In this document: in pieces, positions 35,424 to 43,833 of the stretch
How the letters are laid out: the number at the start of each line of letters is the position of its first letter
Position numbering within the stretch: the first letter of the stretch is position 1
From: JAPOXK01 sp965220315
GTDB lineage: Bacteria > Chloroflexota > Dehalococcoidia > Bin125
DNA length: 64,000 bases
Reading direction: 5' to 3'
Assembly: GCA_965220315.1 (NCBI GenBank)
Contig: CBDCPP010000002.1
Location: 910,179 to 974,178, forward strand
The notes under the pieces: generated by a model
Told to the model about the DNA's origin: nothing
Seen by the model: the letters and a program-made list of their open reading frames with translations, nothing else
Databases searched by the model: none
Program-made: the position numbers and the translations under genes

Positions 35424-36188
35424 ATGGGGATGCGATCCGTTGTCGTGGGCGTATGCGCGTGGGTTGTGATCGGGGTGCTGGTTGCGGCGGCGGGTGGGGT
35501 GGCCTGCGGGGGGGAGGATGGCCCGGAGGCGGGCACGGTGGAGGGAATCGAGCTGATGAGCAGCGACGGGTTGCTGATGCGCGCGGAGGTGCGGTGGGGT
35601 GGGGAGACGTGGCTGTTGCTGGGACACATGTTCACGGCGAACCTGCGGGCTTGGGATCCGATCGCGGAGGATTTTCATTCCCGGGGATACTCCGTGCTGA
35701 CGTGGGACTTTCGGGGGCACGGGGAGACGCCGCGGTTCGCGCATATCCCGGAGGAGCTGCGGGCGGCGGAGTTGCACCGCGAGTGGCGGGTGGCGCTGGA
35801 TTACGCCGAGGCGGCGGGGGCGGAACTGATCTACGGAGCGGGGGCGAGCATGGGGGGCACGAGTTTGGCGGTGACGGCGGCGATGGAAGCGGCGATGAGA
35901 GATCGGTTCGATGGAATGATTTTGATTTCGGCCCCGACGATTTTCCGGGGACTGGATGCGCTGGCGGACTACGCAGTGGTGACGATCCCGCGGCTGATCA
36001 TCGTGGGCGTGGATGATCGGTCGGCGCCGACGTTCGCACGGCTGTTCCACCGAGACGCGGTGGGGCCGTCGAAGCTGGTGGAGCTGCCGACGAATCTGCA
36101 CGGGAACGACCTGACGTCGGATGAAGAGTTCGGGCCGCAGGTGCTGGAGCTGATGCGGGAGTTCCTGCCGGCGGCCGATCCGGGCTAG
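35424..36188 (+). CDS. alpha/beta-hydrolase-fold lipoprotein
   Basis: 254 aa from the ATG at 35424 after AGGAGG. Signal sequence with lipobox GVAC (Cys28), so probably anchored outside the membrane. Hydrolase features: LLGHMFTANLRAW, TWDFRGHGETP, elbow GAGASMGGTS (Ser), acid in GVDDRSAP and a final His in NLHGND. Substrate unknown. Confidence 0.85.
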   Translation: MGMRSVVVGVCAWVVIGVLVAAAGGVACGGEDGPEAGTVEGIELMSSDGLLMRAEVRWGGETWLLLGHMFTANLRAWDPIAEDFHSRGYSVLTWDFRGHGETPRFAHIPEELRAAELHREWRVALDYAEAAGAELIYGAGASMGGTSLAVTAAMEAAMRDRFDGMILISAPTIFRGLDALADYAVVTIPRLIIVGVDDRSAPTFARLFHRDAVGPSKLVELPTNLHGNDLTSDEEFGPQVLELMREFLPAADPG

Positions 36189-36258
36189 AGACTTACCGTC
36201 GGGGATAGCTGCGCCGGCGGACCTTCTACCTGCCTACCTGCGGATCTGTGCGGATCCG

Positions 36259-37146
36259 CTAACGGAGGCCGTTTTCGCGGAGGACGCGGTCCATGGTTTC
36301 GCCGATGGTGGCGGGACTGCGGCTGATGGTGGCGCCGGCTTGTTGAAGGGCGTCGATCTTGGCATCGGCGGTTCCGGACTTACCTTCGATGATGGCGCCG
36401 GCGTGGCCCATGCGGCGGCCCGGAGGAGCGGTGGCGCCGGCGATGAAGGCGACGACGGGCTTGGTCATGTGACGGCGGATGTAGGCGGCCGCCGCTTGCT
36501 CGGCGGTACCGCCGATCTCGCCGATGAGGACGACGGCGTCGGTTTCTTGGTCCTTGTTGAACAGGTCTAGGACGTCGACTTGCGTGGTGCCGATGATGGG
36601 GTCGCCGCCGACGCCGACGCAGGTGGACTGGCCGATGCCCAGCTTGCTGAGTTGGTCGACGGATTCGTAGACGAGGGTGCCGGAGCGTGAGATGACCCCG
36701 ACGCGTCCGGGAGCAAAGACGTGGGCGGGCATGATACCGACACGGCAGGTGGCGCCGGGGGTGATGATGCCCGGGCAGTTGGGGCCGATGAGTTGGCTTT
36801 GGCTGCGGGCGAGCGCGGCCTTGACGGTGATCATGTCGTGGACGGGAACGCCCTCGGTGATGCAGATGATGAGGGGAACTTCGGCGGCAATGCTCTCGAC
36901 GATGGCGTCGGCCGCGCCGGGCGCGGGGACGAAGATGATGCTGACATTGGGACGGGTGCGGCCCACGGCTTCGGCCACGGTGTCGAAGACGGGGATGCTC
37001 TCGAAGGTATCGCCGCCTTTGAAGGAGGGGTGGACGCCGGCGACGAAGTTGGTGCCGTAGGCGAGGGATCGCTGGCAGTGGTTGCGGCCTTCATTGCCAA
37101 GGCCTTGGATGAGAATGCGGCTGTGCTGATCTAGCAGAACGCTCAT
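36259..37146 (-). CDS. sucD: succinyl-CoA synthetase (ADP-forming) alpha subunit
   Basis: 295 aa TCA-cycle enzyme subunit. CoA-binding Rossmann domain (GLGNEGRNHCQRSLAYGT), PNCPGIITPG and the phosphorylated His in MGHAGAIIEGKSGTA. Slight change at the start: GNEGR replaces the common GxxG-xxH pattern. It lies 84 bases after sucC on the same strand. Confidence 0.95.
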   Translation of the reverse strand: MSVLLDQHSRILIQGLGNEGRNHCQRSLAYGTNFVAGVHPSFKGGDTFESIPVFDTVAEAVGRTRPNVSIIFVPAPGAADAIVESIAAEVPLIICITEGVPVHDMITVKAALARSQSQLIGPNCPGIITPGATCRVGIMPAHVFAPGRVGVISRSGTLVYESVDQLSKLGIGQSTCVGVGGDPIIGTTQVDVLDLFNKDQETDAVVLIGEIGGTAEQAAAAYIRRHMTKPVVAFIAGATAPPGRRMGHAGAIIEGKSGTADAKIDALQQAGATISRSPATIGETMDRVLRENGLR

Positions 37147-37230
37147 CGTTCGCTCCCTACGGTCTTTTGCTCACTACGGTTGCACTGCCGTATGGAGGGC
37201 AGGAGGTTGATTGCGGTCGCGGCATTGGGG

Positions 37231-38487
37231 CTAGGCGGCCGCGGCTGCCGCAGCCTTTTTGGCGGCGAGGCCGAGATTGTCGGCTTGGATGAGGTCGATG
37301 CCGGATTCATCGAGGATCTGGCGGCCCTGCTCAATGTTGGAGCCGGCGAGGCGGACGACGATGGGGGTCTTGATCTTGAACTGGCGGTGAGCCTGGACGA
37401 TGCCTTCGGCGATGATGTCGGCGCGGGCCATGCCGCCGAAGATATTGATGAGGATGGCTTTGACGGCGGGGTCGAGGTGGATGATGTGCAGGGCTTCGAC
37501 GACGCGTTCGACGCGGTTGACGGTGCCGATGTCGAGGAAGTTGGCGGGCTCGCCGCCGGCGAGCATGATGGTGTCCAGAGTGGCCATGGCAAGGCCGGCA
37601 CCGTTGACCATACAGCCGATGTTGCCGTCGAGCTTGACGTAGGAGCCGATGCCGGCTTGCTCGGCCTTGATCTCCATGGGGTCTTCTTCGTGGAGGTCGC
37701 GCCAGTCTTGGTAGCTCTGGCGGAAGGCGGCGTTGTCGTCCAGGTTGACCTTGGCGTCGAGGGCGAGGACACGGTTGTCTTGGGTGAGGACGCAGGGGTT
37801 GATCTCGGCGAGCAGCGCATCGGTGGCGACGAAGGCGCCGTAGAGGCCGGCGAAGAGCTGGCCGGCTTGGAAGATGGCTTCTTTGGGCATGCCGAGTTGC
37901 TTGGCGAGCTGGCGGCCGCGGAAGGGAGGGAAGCCTTGGGTGGGGTCGATGGGAAGGCGGGTGATGGCGGCGGGGTTGCGCTCGGCGATCTCTTCAATGG
38001 CCTGCCCGCCCTCGGCGGAGGCGATCATGACGGGAGCGCCGAGGGCGTTGTCGATGAGGACGGAGGCGTAATACTCGTTCGTGACGGCGGATTGTTCCTC
38101 AATGAGAAGGCGCCGGACCTTGCGGCCTTGGGGTCCGGTTTGGTGGGAGACGAGATAGTGGCCGAGGATCTTCTTCGCCTCGGCGGCGGCCTGGGTGGGG
38201 GTGTTGACGAGACGGATGCCGCCGACGGGAGTGCCTTTGATGCGGCCTTCGTTGGCGGTGGGGTCCGCTTCGAGCTTGGCGTACATGGCGGCGGTTTGAT
38301 TAAGCCTGGCGACAAGGCGGCCCTTGCCGCGCCCGCCGGCGTGGATCTGGGCCTTGACGACGGCCTTGCTGCCGAGATCTCTGGCCGCTTTTTCGGCCTG
38401 CTTGACGGTCGAGACGGCGAAGCCTCTGGGGATGGGGACGCCGTGTTGGGCGAGGATGACCTTCGCTTGGAATTCGTGGATCTTCAC
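37231..38487 (-). CDS. sucC: succinyl-CoA synthetase (ADP-forming) beta subunit
   Basis: 418 aa from a GTG at 38487 that gives the standard opening KIHEFQAKVILAQHGVPIPRG; an upstream GTG at 38508 is the alternative. ATP-grasp domain (KAQIHAGGRGKGRLV), EINPCVLT and NIFGGMARADIIAEGIV mark the beta subunit. The C-terminus is a short Ala-rich tail, and the protein is slightly longer than the usual 390. Confidence 0.95.
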   Translation of the reverse strand: MKIHEFQAKVILAQHGVPIPRGFAVSTVKQAEKAARDLGSKAVVKAQIHAGGRGKGRLVARLNQTAAMYAKLEADPTANEGRIKGTPVGGIRLVNTPTQAAAEAKKILGHYLVSHQTGPQGRKVRRLLIEEQSAVTNEYYASVLIDNALGAPVMIASAEGGQAIEEIAERNPAAITRLPIDPTQGFPPFRGRQLAKQLGMPKEAIFQAGQLFAGLYGAFVATDALLAEINPCVLTQDNRVLALDAKVNLDDNAAFRQSYQDWRDLHEEDPMEIKAEQAGIGSYVKLDGNIGCMVNGAGLAMATLDTIMLAGGEPANFLDIGTVNRVERVVEALHIIHLDPAVKAILINIFGGMARADIIAEGIVQAHRQFKIKTPIVVRLAGSNIEQGRQILDESGIDLIQADNLGLAAKKAAAAAAA

Positions 38488-38644
38488 GCGGGTGGCTTCA
38501 TTCTTCACTATGCGGAGCTACGCGGGCGAGAGTGGATTGGCCGGGGCCGGGAGGACGATACCGGCATGGGATGAGAGCGGCAAGGTCTGAGTAGTGGGTG
38601 AGTCGGTTCACTTGTGGAATAGTCGTCAGTGGACTGGCGCTAAC

Positions 38645-39352
38645 ATGGGCAGTGCGATGCGAAGGGGAAGGGTAGGGTGGGGTTCCTCAGGGAACGCGTC
38701 GTCTGTGGAGAGGGTGGGCGTGCGGCGGCTGTGCGCGGTCGCGCTGCGGGGGATAGCGAGCGCCGGTGGGCACTTGCGAGTGCGGGTGGCGGGCGTTGTG
38801 CTTCTTTCCTTGATTGTGACGGCGTTTGGTGTCGGGGGGGAGGCGCGGGCACAGGTTGCTTCGCAGGTTTCACAGCTAGCGCGTTGCACGGTGGAGGAGC
38901 CGTGCGTGCCGGAGGCCGGGCAGCTGTACGTGATCCGATTGGAGGACACGCTACCGACGATTGCGGCGCGGTTCAGCACGACGCCGGAGGCGCTGATCGA
39001 GCTGAATCCGAAGCTCGAATATCAGGTGATCGTGCAGCGGGGTGGGGTTTTGCGGTTCACGGAGGATGGGTTGCTGGCGGGGGAGTACCTTATTCTGGCG
39101 CCGCTGCCGACGGCTCTGCCGGATCTGCCATCGCGGGGCGAGTTGGTGGGGGTCGGCGTGTTGCCTGGGGGAGAGGAGAGCGTGCGGGCGGATGAGTCTC
39201 GTCCGAGGTCTGCGGCGCCGCGATCGCGAGAGGAGGCGGAGAATAGCGAGGCGAATGCGATCGTCGCGCTGGTGATCATCGCGGTGGCGGTGCTGGGGGT
39301 TGGGCTGCTGGGGTTCCAGATCTCGCGTCGAAAGGGAGGAGAGGAGTTGTGA
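38645..39352 (+). CDS. membrane protein with one LysM-like domain
   Basis: 235 aa from the ATG at 38645 (a GTG at 38594 is also possible; ribosome sites are weak). Basic N-terminal part, a signal-anchor helix (VAGVVLLSLIVTAFGVG), a LysM-like segment (LYVIRLEDTLPTIAARFSTT, then PEALIELNP), an acidic linker and a C-terminal helix (IVALVIIAVAVLGVGLLGF) ending in basic residues. Suggests an exported envelope protein held by its C-terminal helix. Confidence 0.7.
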   Translation: MGSAMRRGRVGWGSSGNASSVERVGVRRLCAVALRGIASAGGHLRVRVAGVVLLSLIVTAFGVGGEARAQVASQVSQLARCTVEEPCVPEAGQLYVIRLEDTLPTIAARFSTTPEALIELNPKLEYQVIVQRGGVLRFTEDGLLAGEYLILAPLPTALPDLPSRGELVGVGVLPGGEESVRADESRPRSAAPRSREEAENSEANAIVALVIIAVAVLGVGLLGFQISRRKGGEEL

Positions 39353-40242
39353 GCGAAGAACGCGTGCGATTTCCATCGTCGCTGGTGGGGGAGTACGGGA
39401 TCGCGCGGAGCTTTGAGCTGACCCCGCGTCGCTGCATGGCGTTCGCAGCAGGAGTGGGGGAGCAAGGGGCGCGGTATTTCGACGACACGGCTGCCGGGGG
39501 ATTAGTGGCGCATTGGGGGCTGGCGTTCGCGATGCAGTGGCGGAGCCACTACACGCCGGGGCGTCCCTATGACGTGCACGGGCCGATGTGGCGGCACTTG
39601 CTGCACGCGGGATCGGATCTGCGGATGCGCCGCGCGTTTCATGTGGGAGAGGTACTCACGTGTCAAGGGATGACGACGGCGGTGCAAGCGATCAAGCCGG
39701 GAGTGCAGTGGCTGCAGCGGTATACGATGCGCGACCGCAAGGGGGCGGTGGTGGCCGAACTTGGACATAGTGCGATCATACGAGGGGCGACGGTGGAGGG
39801 TCCGGAGCGGAACGCGGACGGCTGGCGAGCGGACTGGGAGGCGCGGGCCGAGGTGGGAGAGGACGCGGCGGTGTGGGAGGTGGAGGTGGCGGTGCCGGCG
39901 GCGGCGGCGCATGTTTATACGGAGTGCGCGCAGATCTGGAATCCGATCCACACGGAGCGGGGGGTGGCGGTGGCGGCGGGGCTGCCGGGGGTCGTGCTGC
40001 ATGGGACGGCGTCGCTGTGCATGGCGGTAGGAATAGTGGTGGGCCGGGAGTTGGGTGGGGACGGGAGCCGGGTGCGCCGGGTGGCGGGGCAGTATCGGGC
40101 GCTGGTGGTGCCGGGCCGGCCGCTGCTGGTGCGGTGTCTGGAACGCCGAGAGGGGCCGGATGGGGTGCTGACGGTGCGCTTCGAGGCATTGAACGATGCG
40201 GGAGAGCGGGCGATCGCGGGCGGGGTGGTGGAAGGGGCGTAA
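39349..40242 (+). CDS. MaoC-like double hot-dog dehydratase/hydratase
   Basis: 297 aa from a GTG overlapping the previous stop by four bases. The second half holds the MaoC hydratase-2 motif NPIHTERGVAVAAGLPGVV then LHGTASLCM, with the catalytic Asp-x-x-x-His pattern partly changed (His in IHTE kept). The first half is the degenerate hot-dog repeat. Likely acts on an enoyl-CoA-type thioester. It converges on a HyuB gene, which may share the pathway. Confidence 0.8.
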   Translation: MSEERVRFPSSLVGEYGIARSFELTPRRCMAFAAGVGEQGARYFDDTAAGGLVAHWGLAFAMQWRSHYTPGRPYDVHGPMWRHLLHAGSDLRMRRAFHVGEVLTCQGMTTAVQAIKPGVQWLQRYTMRDRKGAVVAELGHSAIIRGATVEGPERNADGWRADWEARAEVGEDAAVWEVEVAVPAAAAHVYTECAQIWNPIHTERGVAVAAGLPGVVLHGTASLCMAVGIVVGRELGGDGSRVRRVAGQYRALVVPGRPLLVRCLERREGPDGVLTVRFEALNDAGERAIAGGVVEGA

Positions 40243-40299
40243 GCAGGCCGCCGAGGCCGGAGTTTTCCGGTAGTTGGTGCCCGGTGCTTGTTGCGGTCG

Positions 40300-42126
40300 C
40301 TAAGAGGCTTGTGGTGGCCGGCGCTGGGCGCGGATGGCGGCGGTGGCGTCGCGGTCCAATTGGTGCGAGAGAGTGCGGAGGTCGCCGGGGACAATGACGA
40401 CGCCGTAGGTGTCGCGGGCGGCTGGGATGGTGACGTAGCCGTCGAGGACGTCATCAAGGACGCGTTGAGGGTCGCGTTGTAAGGGGTCACCGTAGCCCCC
40501 GCCTCCGCCCGACCAGAGAGCGAGGGTTTCGCCGGGGGCGACGGACTCGTTGAGGCAGAAGACGCCCAGATTGCGGGCATTTTCAGTTTCAGGGTTGAGG
40601 ACGAGGCCGGCGTTGCCGCCGGGTCGGCCGCCGAAGACGCCGGGTGGGCCGATCTGCTCGCGGTCGCCGACGGCGGTGATGGTGCCGGGGCCGTAGGGGA
40701 ATTCGAGGAGTTGGTCGAGGGCGAGGCCGCCGCGGGAGGCGCCGGGGCCGCCGGAGTCCGGCCGGCACATGTGCCGGCGCCAGATGACGGGATAGCGTCG
40801 CTCTTGCAGCTCGGCGGGGATGTTGGTGCAACTGGCGCCGTAGGCGGGGGCGCAGTTGGAGGCGCCGTCGCGGTGCTTGGTGGCGCCGAGGCCGCCGAAG
40901 GACCAGACGTAGTCGATGAAGTCGGTTTGGAAGTCGGCGCGGCGGTCGGAGCCGGCGAAGACGGTGTTGAGGGTGGAGAAAGGAGTGCCGGCGCCTCGTT
41001 CAGGATCGGCTTGCGAGAGCGCCTGGGTGACGGCGCCGATCACGCACTCCATGGTGGTGGCGGCGAGACCGGAGATGGCGGCGGGCGGCTGAGCCCAGAC
41101 GATGGAGCCGGGCTTGGCTTGGATCTCGACGGCGCGGGCGACGCCGGCGTTCATGGGCATTGGCGGCAGGATGCTGGCGAGGGCGATGTAGACGGCGGAG
41201 ACGGTGGCGGCGATGGTGCCGTTGATGCCGGATTGGGCGGGGCCGTCGGATTGGGTGAGATCGAAGGTGGCGCCGTCGCCCTGAATGGTGAGGGTGAGGA
41301 CGATGCGCTTGGGCTGGCCGGTGTGGACATCTTGGTCGACGTGGTCTTCGGCGTGGTATTGGCCGTCGGGAAGGCGGGCGAGGGAAGCGCGGCAGAGCGT
41401 CTCGGAGTAATCCTGGACGTCGGCCATCGCTTGCAGGACGGGGCCGAGGCCGCGCTGGGCGATGAGAGCCAGGAGGCGGGCTTCGCCGGCGTTGAGCGCC
41501 GCGGTCTGGGCGTTGAGGTCGCCGAGGCGCTCCCAGGATTGGCGCATGTTGTGGAGGAGGATATTGACGATGTCGTGGTTGAGGGCGCCGCGGTCGTAAA
41601 GGCGGATGGCAGGGATGCGGATGCCCTCTTCGAAGTGAGAGCGGGCGCGGGCATTGAGCGAGCCGGGGGCGACGCCGCCGACATCGGACCAGTGCGCGGT
41701 GGAAGTGACAAAGGCGACGAGCCGGCCGCTGTGGAAGACGGGCTTGACCTGATGGATGTCGTTGCAGTGGGTGGAGGCGACGTAGGGGTCGTTGATGAGA
41801 TAGCAGTCACCGGGGCGCATGTTGTCGAGGCCGATGGCGCGGATGACCTCGGGGACGGTGAGCATGGTGAGGCCCACGAAGCAGGGGGCGTCGTGCTGGC
41901 CTTGGGAGACGAGCTTGCCGTGGCGGTCGTAGAGGGCGCCGGCGAAGTCGCGGCCTTCGTTGACGGGGGTGGAGTAGGCGGTTTTGGCGACAACCAAGGC
42001 CATCTCGTTGCAGACGGCGACGAAGGCGTTGCGGAGGACTTCGAAGCTGATGGGGTCTTGCGTGATCACGCCCGGCCGGGGCGTCTCTGGAGCGGTGCGC
42101 GAACGGTCGGCGGCGTTTGGCGGCAT
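40300..42126 (-). CDS. hydantoinase B / oxoprolinase family protein (HyuB), separate subgroup
   Basis: 608 aa from the ATG at 42126. Belongs to the HyuB / acetone-carboxylase-alpha family, large subunits that normally work with an ATPase HyuA on hydantoins, oxoproline or ketones. YLINDPYVASTHCNDIHQVK is the metal-site block, and WSGGGGGYGDPLQRDPQRVL the Gly-rich C-terminal signature. It is more distant from the 50-64 kb copies than they are from one another (N-terminus ITQDPISFEVLRNAF against DPVQLLVMANR). Confidence 0.9.
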   Translation of the reverse strand: MPPNAADRSRTAPETPRPGVITQDPISFEVLRNAFVAVCNEMALVVAKTAYSTPVNEGRDFAGALYDRHGKLVSQGQHDAPCFVGLTMLTVPEVIRAIGLDNMRPGDCYLINDPYVASTHCNDIHQVKPVFHSGRLVAFVTSTAHWSDVGGVAPGSLNARARSHFEEGIRIPAIRLYDRGALNHDIVNILLHNMRQSWERLGDLNAQTAALNAGEARLLALIAQRGLGPVLQAMADVQDYSETLCRASLARLPDGQYHAEDHVDQDVHTGQPKRIVLTLTIQGDGATFDLTQSDGPAQSGINGTIAATVSAVYIALASILPPMPMNAGVARAVEIQAKPGSIVWAQPPAAISGLAATTMECVIGAVTQALSQADPERGAGTPFSTLNTVFAGSDRRADFQTDFIDYVWSFGGLGATKHRDGASNCAPAYGASCTNIPAELQERRYPVIWRRHMCRPDSGGPGASRGGLALDQLLEFPYGPGTITAVGDREQIGPPGVFGGRPGGNAGLVLNPETENARNLGVFCLNESVAPGETLALWSGGGGGYGDPLQRDPQRVLDDVLDGYVTIPAARDTYGVVIVPGDLRTLSHQLDRDATAAIRAQRRPPQAS

Positions 42127-42285
42127 GGCCCGATGGTAGCGGGATGTGAGGACGCGTCGAACGATGTAGGGGATGATGGCGATGACAGCACAGCAATTGG
42201 AGGGTGGCGGTTGTGCGGTGATCCGCTTTGCCACGTAACTTGGCACGGTCGGCGCACTGCCCACGTGGATGAAAGGGATCTTGGT

Positions 42286-43725
42286 ATGCCTGAGTTCAAA
42301 GAGACAGAGGATTGGGAACGGGCGCGGCTCATTCCCATCCGAGGCCGCCGTGGTGCATCGGGGCAAGAGGCGGCGGCAACTTCAGCTGTCCTCGCCGTCA
42401 TGTCGATCATTCCGAGCTTCAGTCGTTCGCTCCTGCATCCACTCGGGGCACCAGCAGGACGCGCCTTGACGTTCACGGAGACGTCGTTTTCCAGTGAAAA
42501 GAGCGACGGCATTCTCCGGCCAGACGGTCTCATTCGAGTGGTGCGTGGCGGGAAGCAGTGGACTGCGCTCGTCGAAGTGAAGACCGGTGAGAATGCGCTT
42601 GCACCAGACCAGATCGAGGACTACGTCCGCCTCGCGAATCGCAAGGGCTTCGATGCTGTCGTCACCATCTCGAACGAGTTCGTCTCGCCGTCTTTGCCCC
42701 ATCCTGTGCGAATCTCGGGACGCATGCCTAAGAAAGTGCAACTGGTCCACTGGTCTTGGATGCACATCCTTACGACGGCGCTGGCTCTGCGCAGGCAGAA
42801 GAAGGTTACTGACCCGGAACAGGCCTGGCTGTTGGACGAGTTGATCCGGTATCTCGGCGATGAGCGATCCGGCGCTTTGCGCTTTGACAGTTTTGGGAAG
42901 AGTTGGACAAAGATTCGCGATGCCGCGCGCCATGGCGCGCTTAGTCAGAGCAGTGAAGGCATTCGCGAGTTTGTAATGCGCTGGGATCAATTCCTGCGCT
43001 ATCTCAGCTTGCGGCTCAGTGGGGAATTAGGGGCCAAGGTGGAAGTCGTTACGAGTCGAGAGCACAGGCGAGATCCAGGGAAGCGGAGGCGGGACCTGCT
43101 GGAGCAGTTAGTGACGAAGTATGAACTCGCTGGCGAGCTGCGGATCCCTGATGCGGCAGCCGATCTGAGCCTCTCAGTCGACTTCCGTGCCCGCCGACTC
43201 AGCGGGTCAGTGACGCTGAAGGCACCTGGGAAGGCGAAAGCCACCAGCAGGGTTAACTGGCTCGTGAAACAGCTGGACGGCGCCCCTGACGGTGTTCGGG
43301 TCACGGCAAGTTTCCGGGGACGCCAATCAACATCAATGTCGCTGGGGAAGGTCCGTCGAGATATGAGGTGCCTGCTGGTGCCCGATGATCCACACAGCCT
43401 CCCAGCGCGGTTCACTGTTGCGCTGCAGCGCGACATGGGGACCAAAAGAGGGCGTGGGCACGGGTCATTTGTAGCGAGTGTCGAGGCGCTGGTGCGCGAC
43501 TTCTACCACGACGTCGTACAAGAGCTTGAAGCATGGGTGTCGCCGGCACCGCGGATTGCGTCCGCAAAAAAGCAACTTGAGGCAGGGAAAGCGGAGGATG
43601 TAAAGGTGAAATCGGAGGATGGCGGGGAGTCGGCAGCATCTGAAGGTCCTGCAGTTGCCTCCTTGCCGGCCTCCGGCAGCATGCCGCACTCCGGAGACCT
43701 CGGCTCGATGCAGTCTGAGGAGTAA
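42286..43725 (+). CDS. uncharacterised large protein with a PD-(D/E)XK-like nuclease segment
   Basis: 479 aa from the ATG at 42286 after AAGGGAT. Residues 70-125 read DGILRPDGLIRVVR then WTALVEVKTGENAL, a D...E-x-K arrangement typical of restriction-type nucleases. The remainder is mostly helical with no other motif recognised, and the tail is low-complexity. I recall a broad uncharacterised family of this architecture but cannot assign a function. Lower GC than its neighbours; it lies divergently beside HyuB and may be a late arrival. Confidence 0.7.
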   Translation: MPEFKETEDWERARLIPIRGRRGASGQEAAATSAVLAVMSIIPSFSRSLLHPLGAPAGRALTFTETSFSSEKSDGILRPDGLIRVVRGGKQWTALVEVKTGENALAPDQIEDYVRLANRKGFDAVVTISNEFVSPSLPHPVRISGRMPKKVQLVHWSWMHILTTALALRRQKKVTDPEQAWLLDELIRYLGDERSGALRFDSFGKSWTKIRDAARHGALSQSSEGIREFVMRWDQFLRYLSLRLSGELGAKVEVVTSREHRRDPGKRRRDLLEQLVTKYELAGELRIPDAAADLSLSVDFRARRLSGSVTLKAPGKAKATSRVNWLVKQLDGAPDGVRVTASFRGRQSTSMSLGKVRRDMRCLLVPDDPHSLPARFTVALQRDMGTKRGRGHGSFVASVEALVRDFYHDVVQELEAWVSPAPRIASAKKQLEAGKAEDVKVKSEDGGESAASEGPAVASLPASGSMPHSGDLGSMQSEE

Positions 43726-43833
43726 GCTCGCGGGACTCTAGCTATCCCGATCGTGAGCCACGGCAAGTTCGCGGCAGAGGCTGACGATCTGCGCGGCTAT
43801 AAGAATGGACCGACCACATCCCCGCGACCAAGG

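Noticed and set aside
36240..36259. Hairpin GCGGATC/GATCCGC right after sucD as a terminator
   Set aside because: The stem is short and no T-run follows on the minus strand.
40711..42285. Long plus-strand frame that would extend the nuclease-like gene 525 codons upstream
   Set aside because: It is the antisense of HyuB until about 42126; real coding begins at the ATG at 42286 with a ribosome site.
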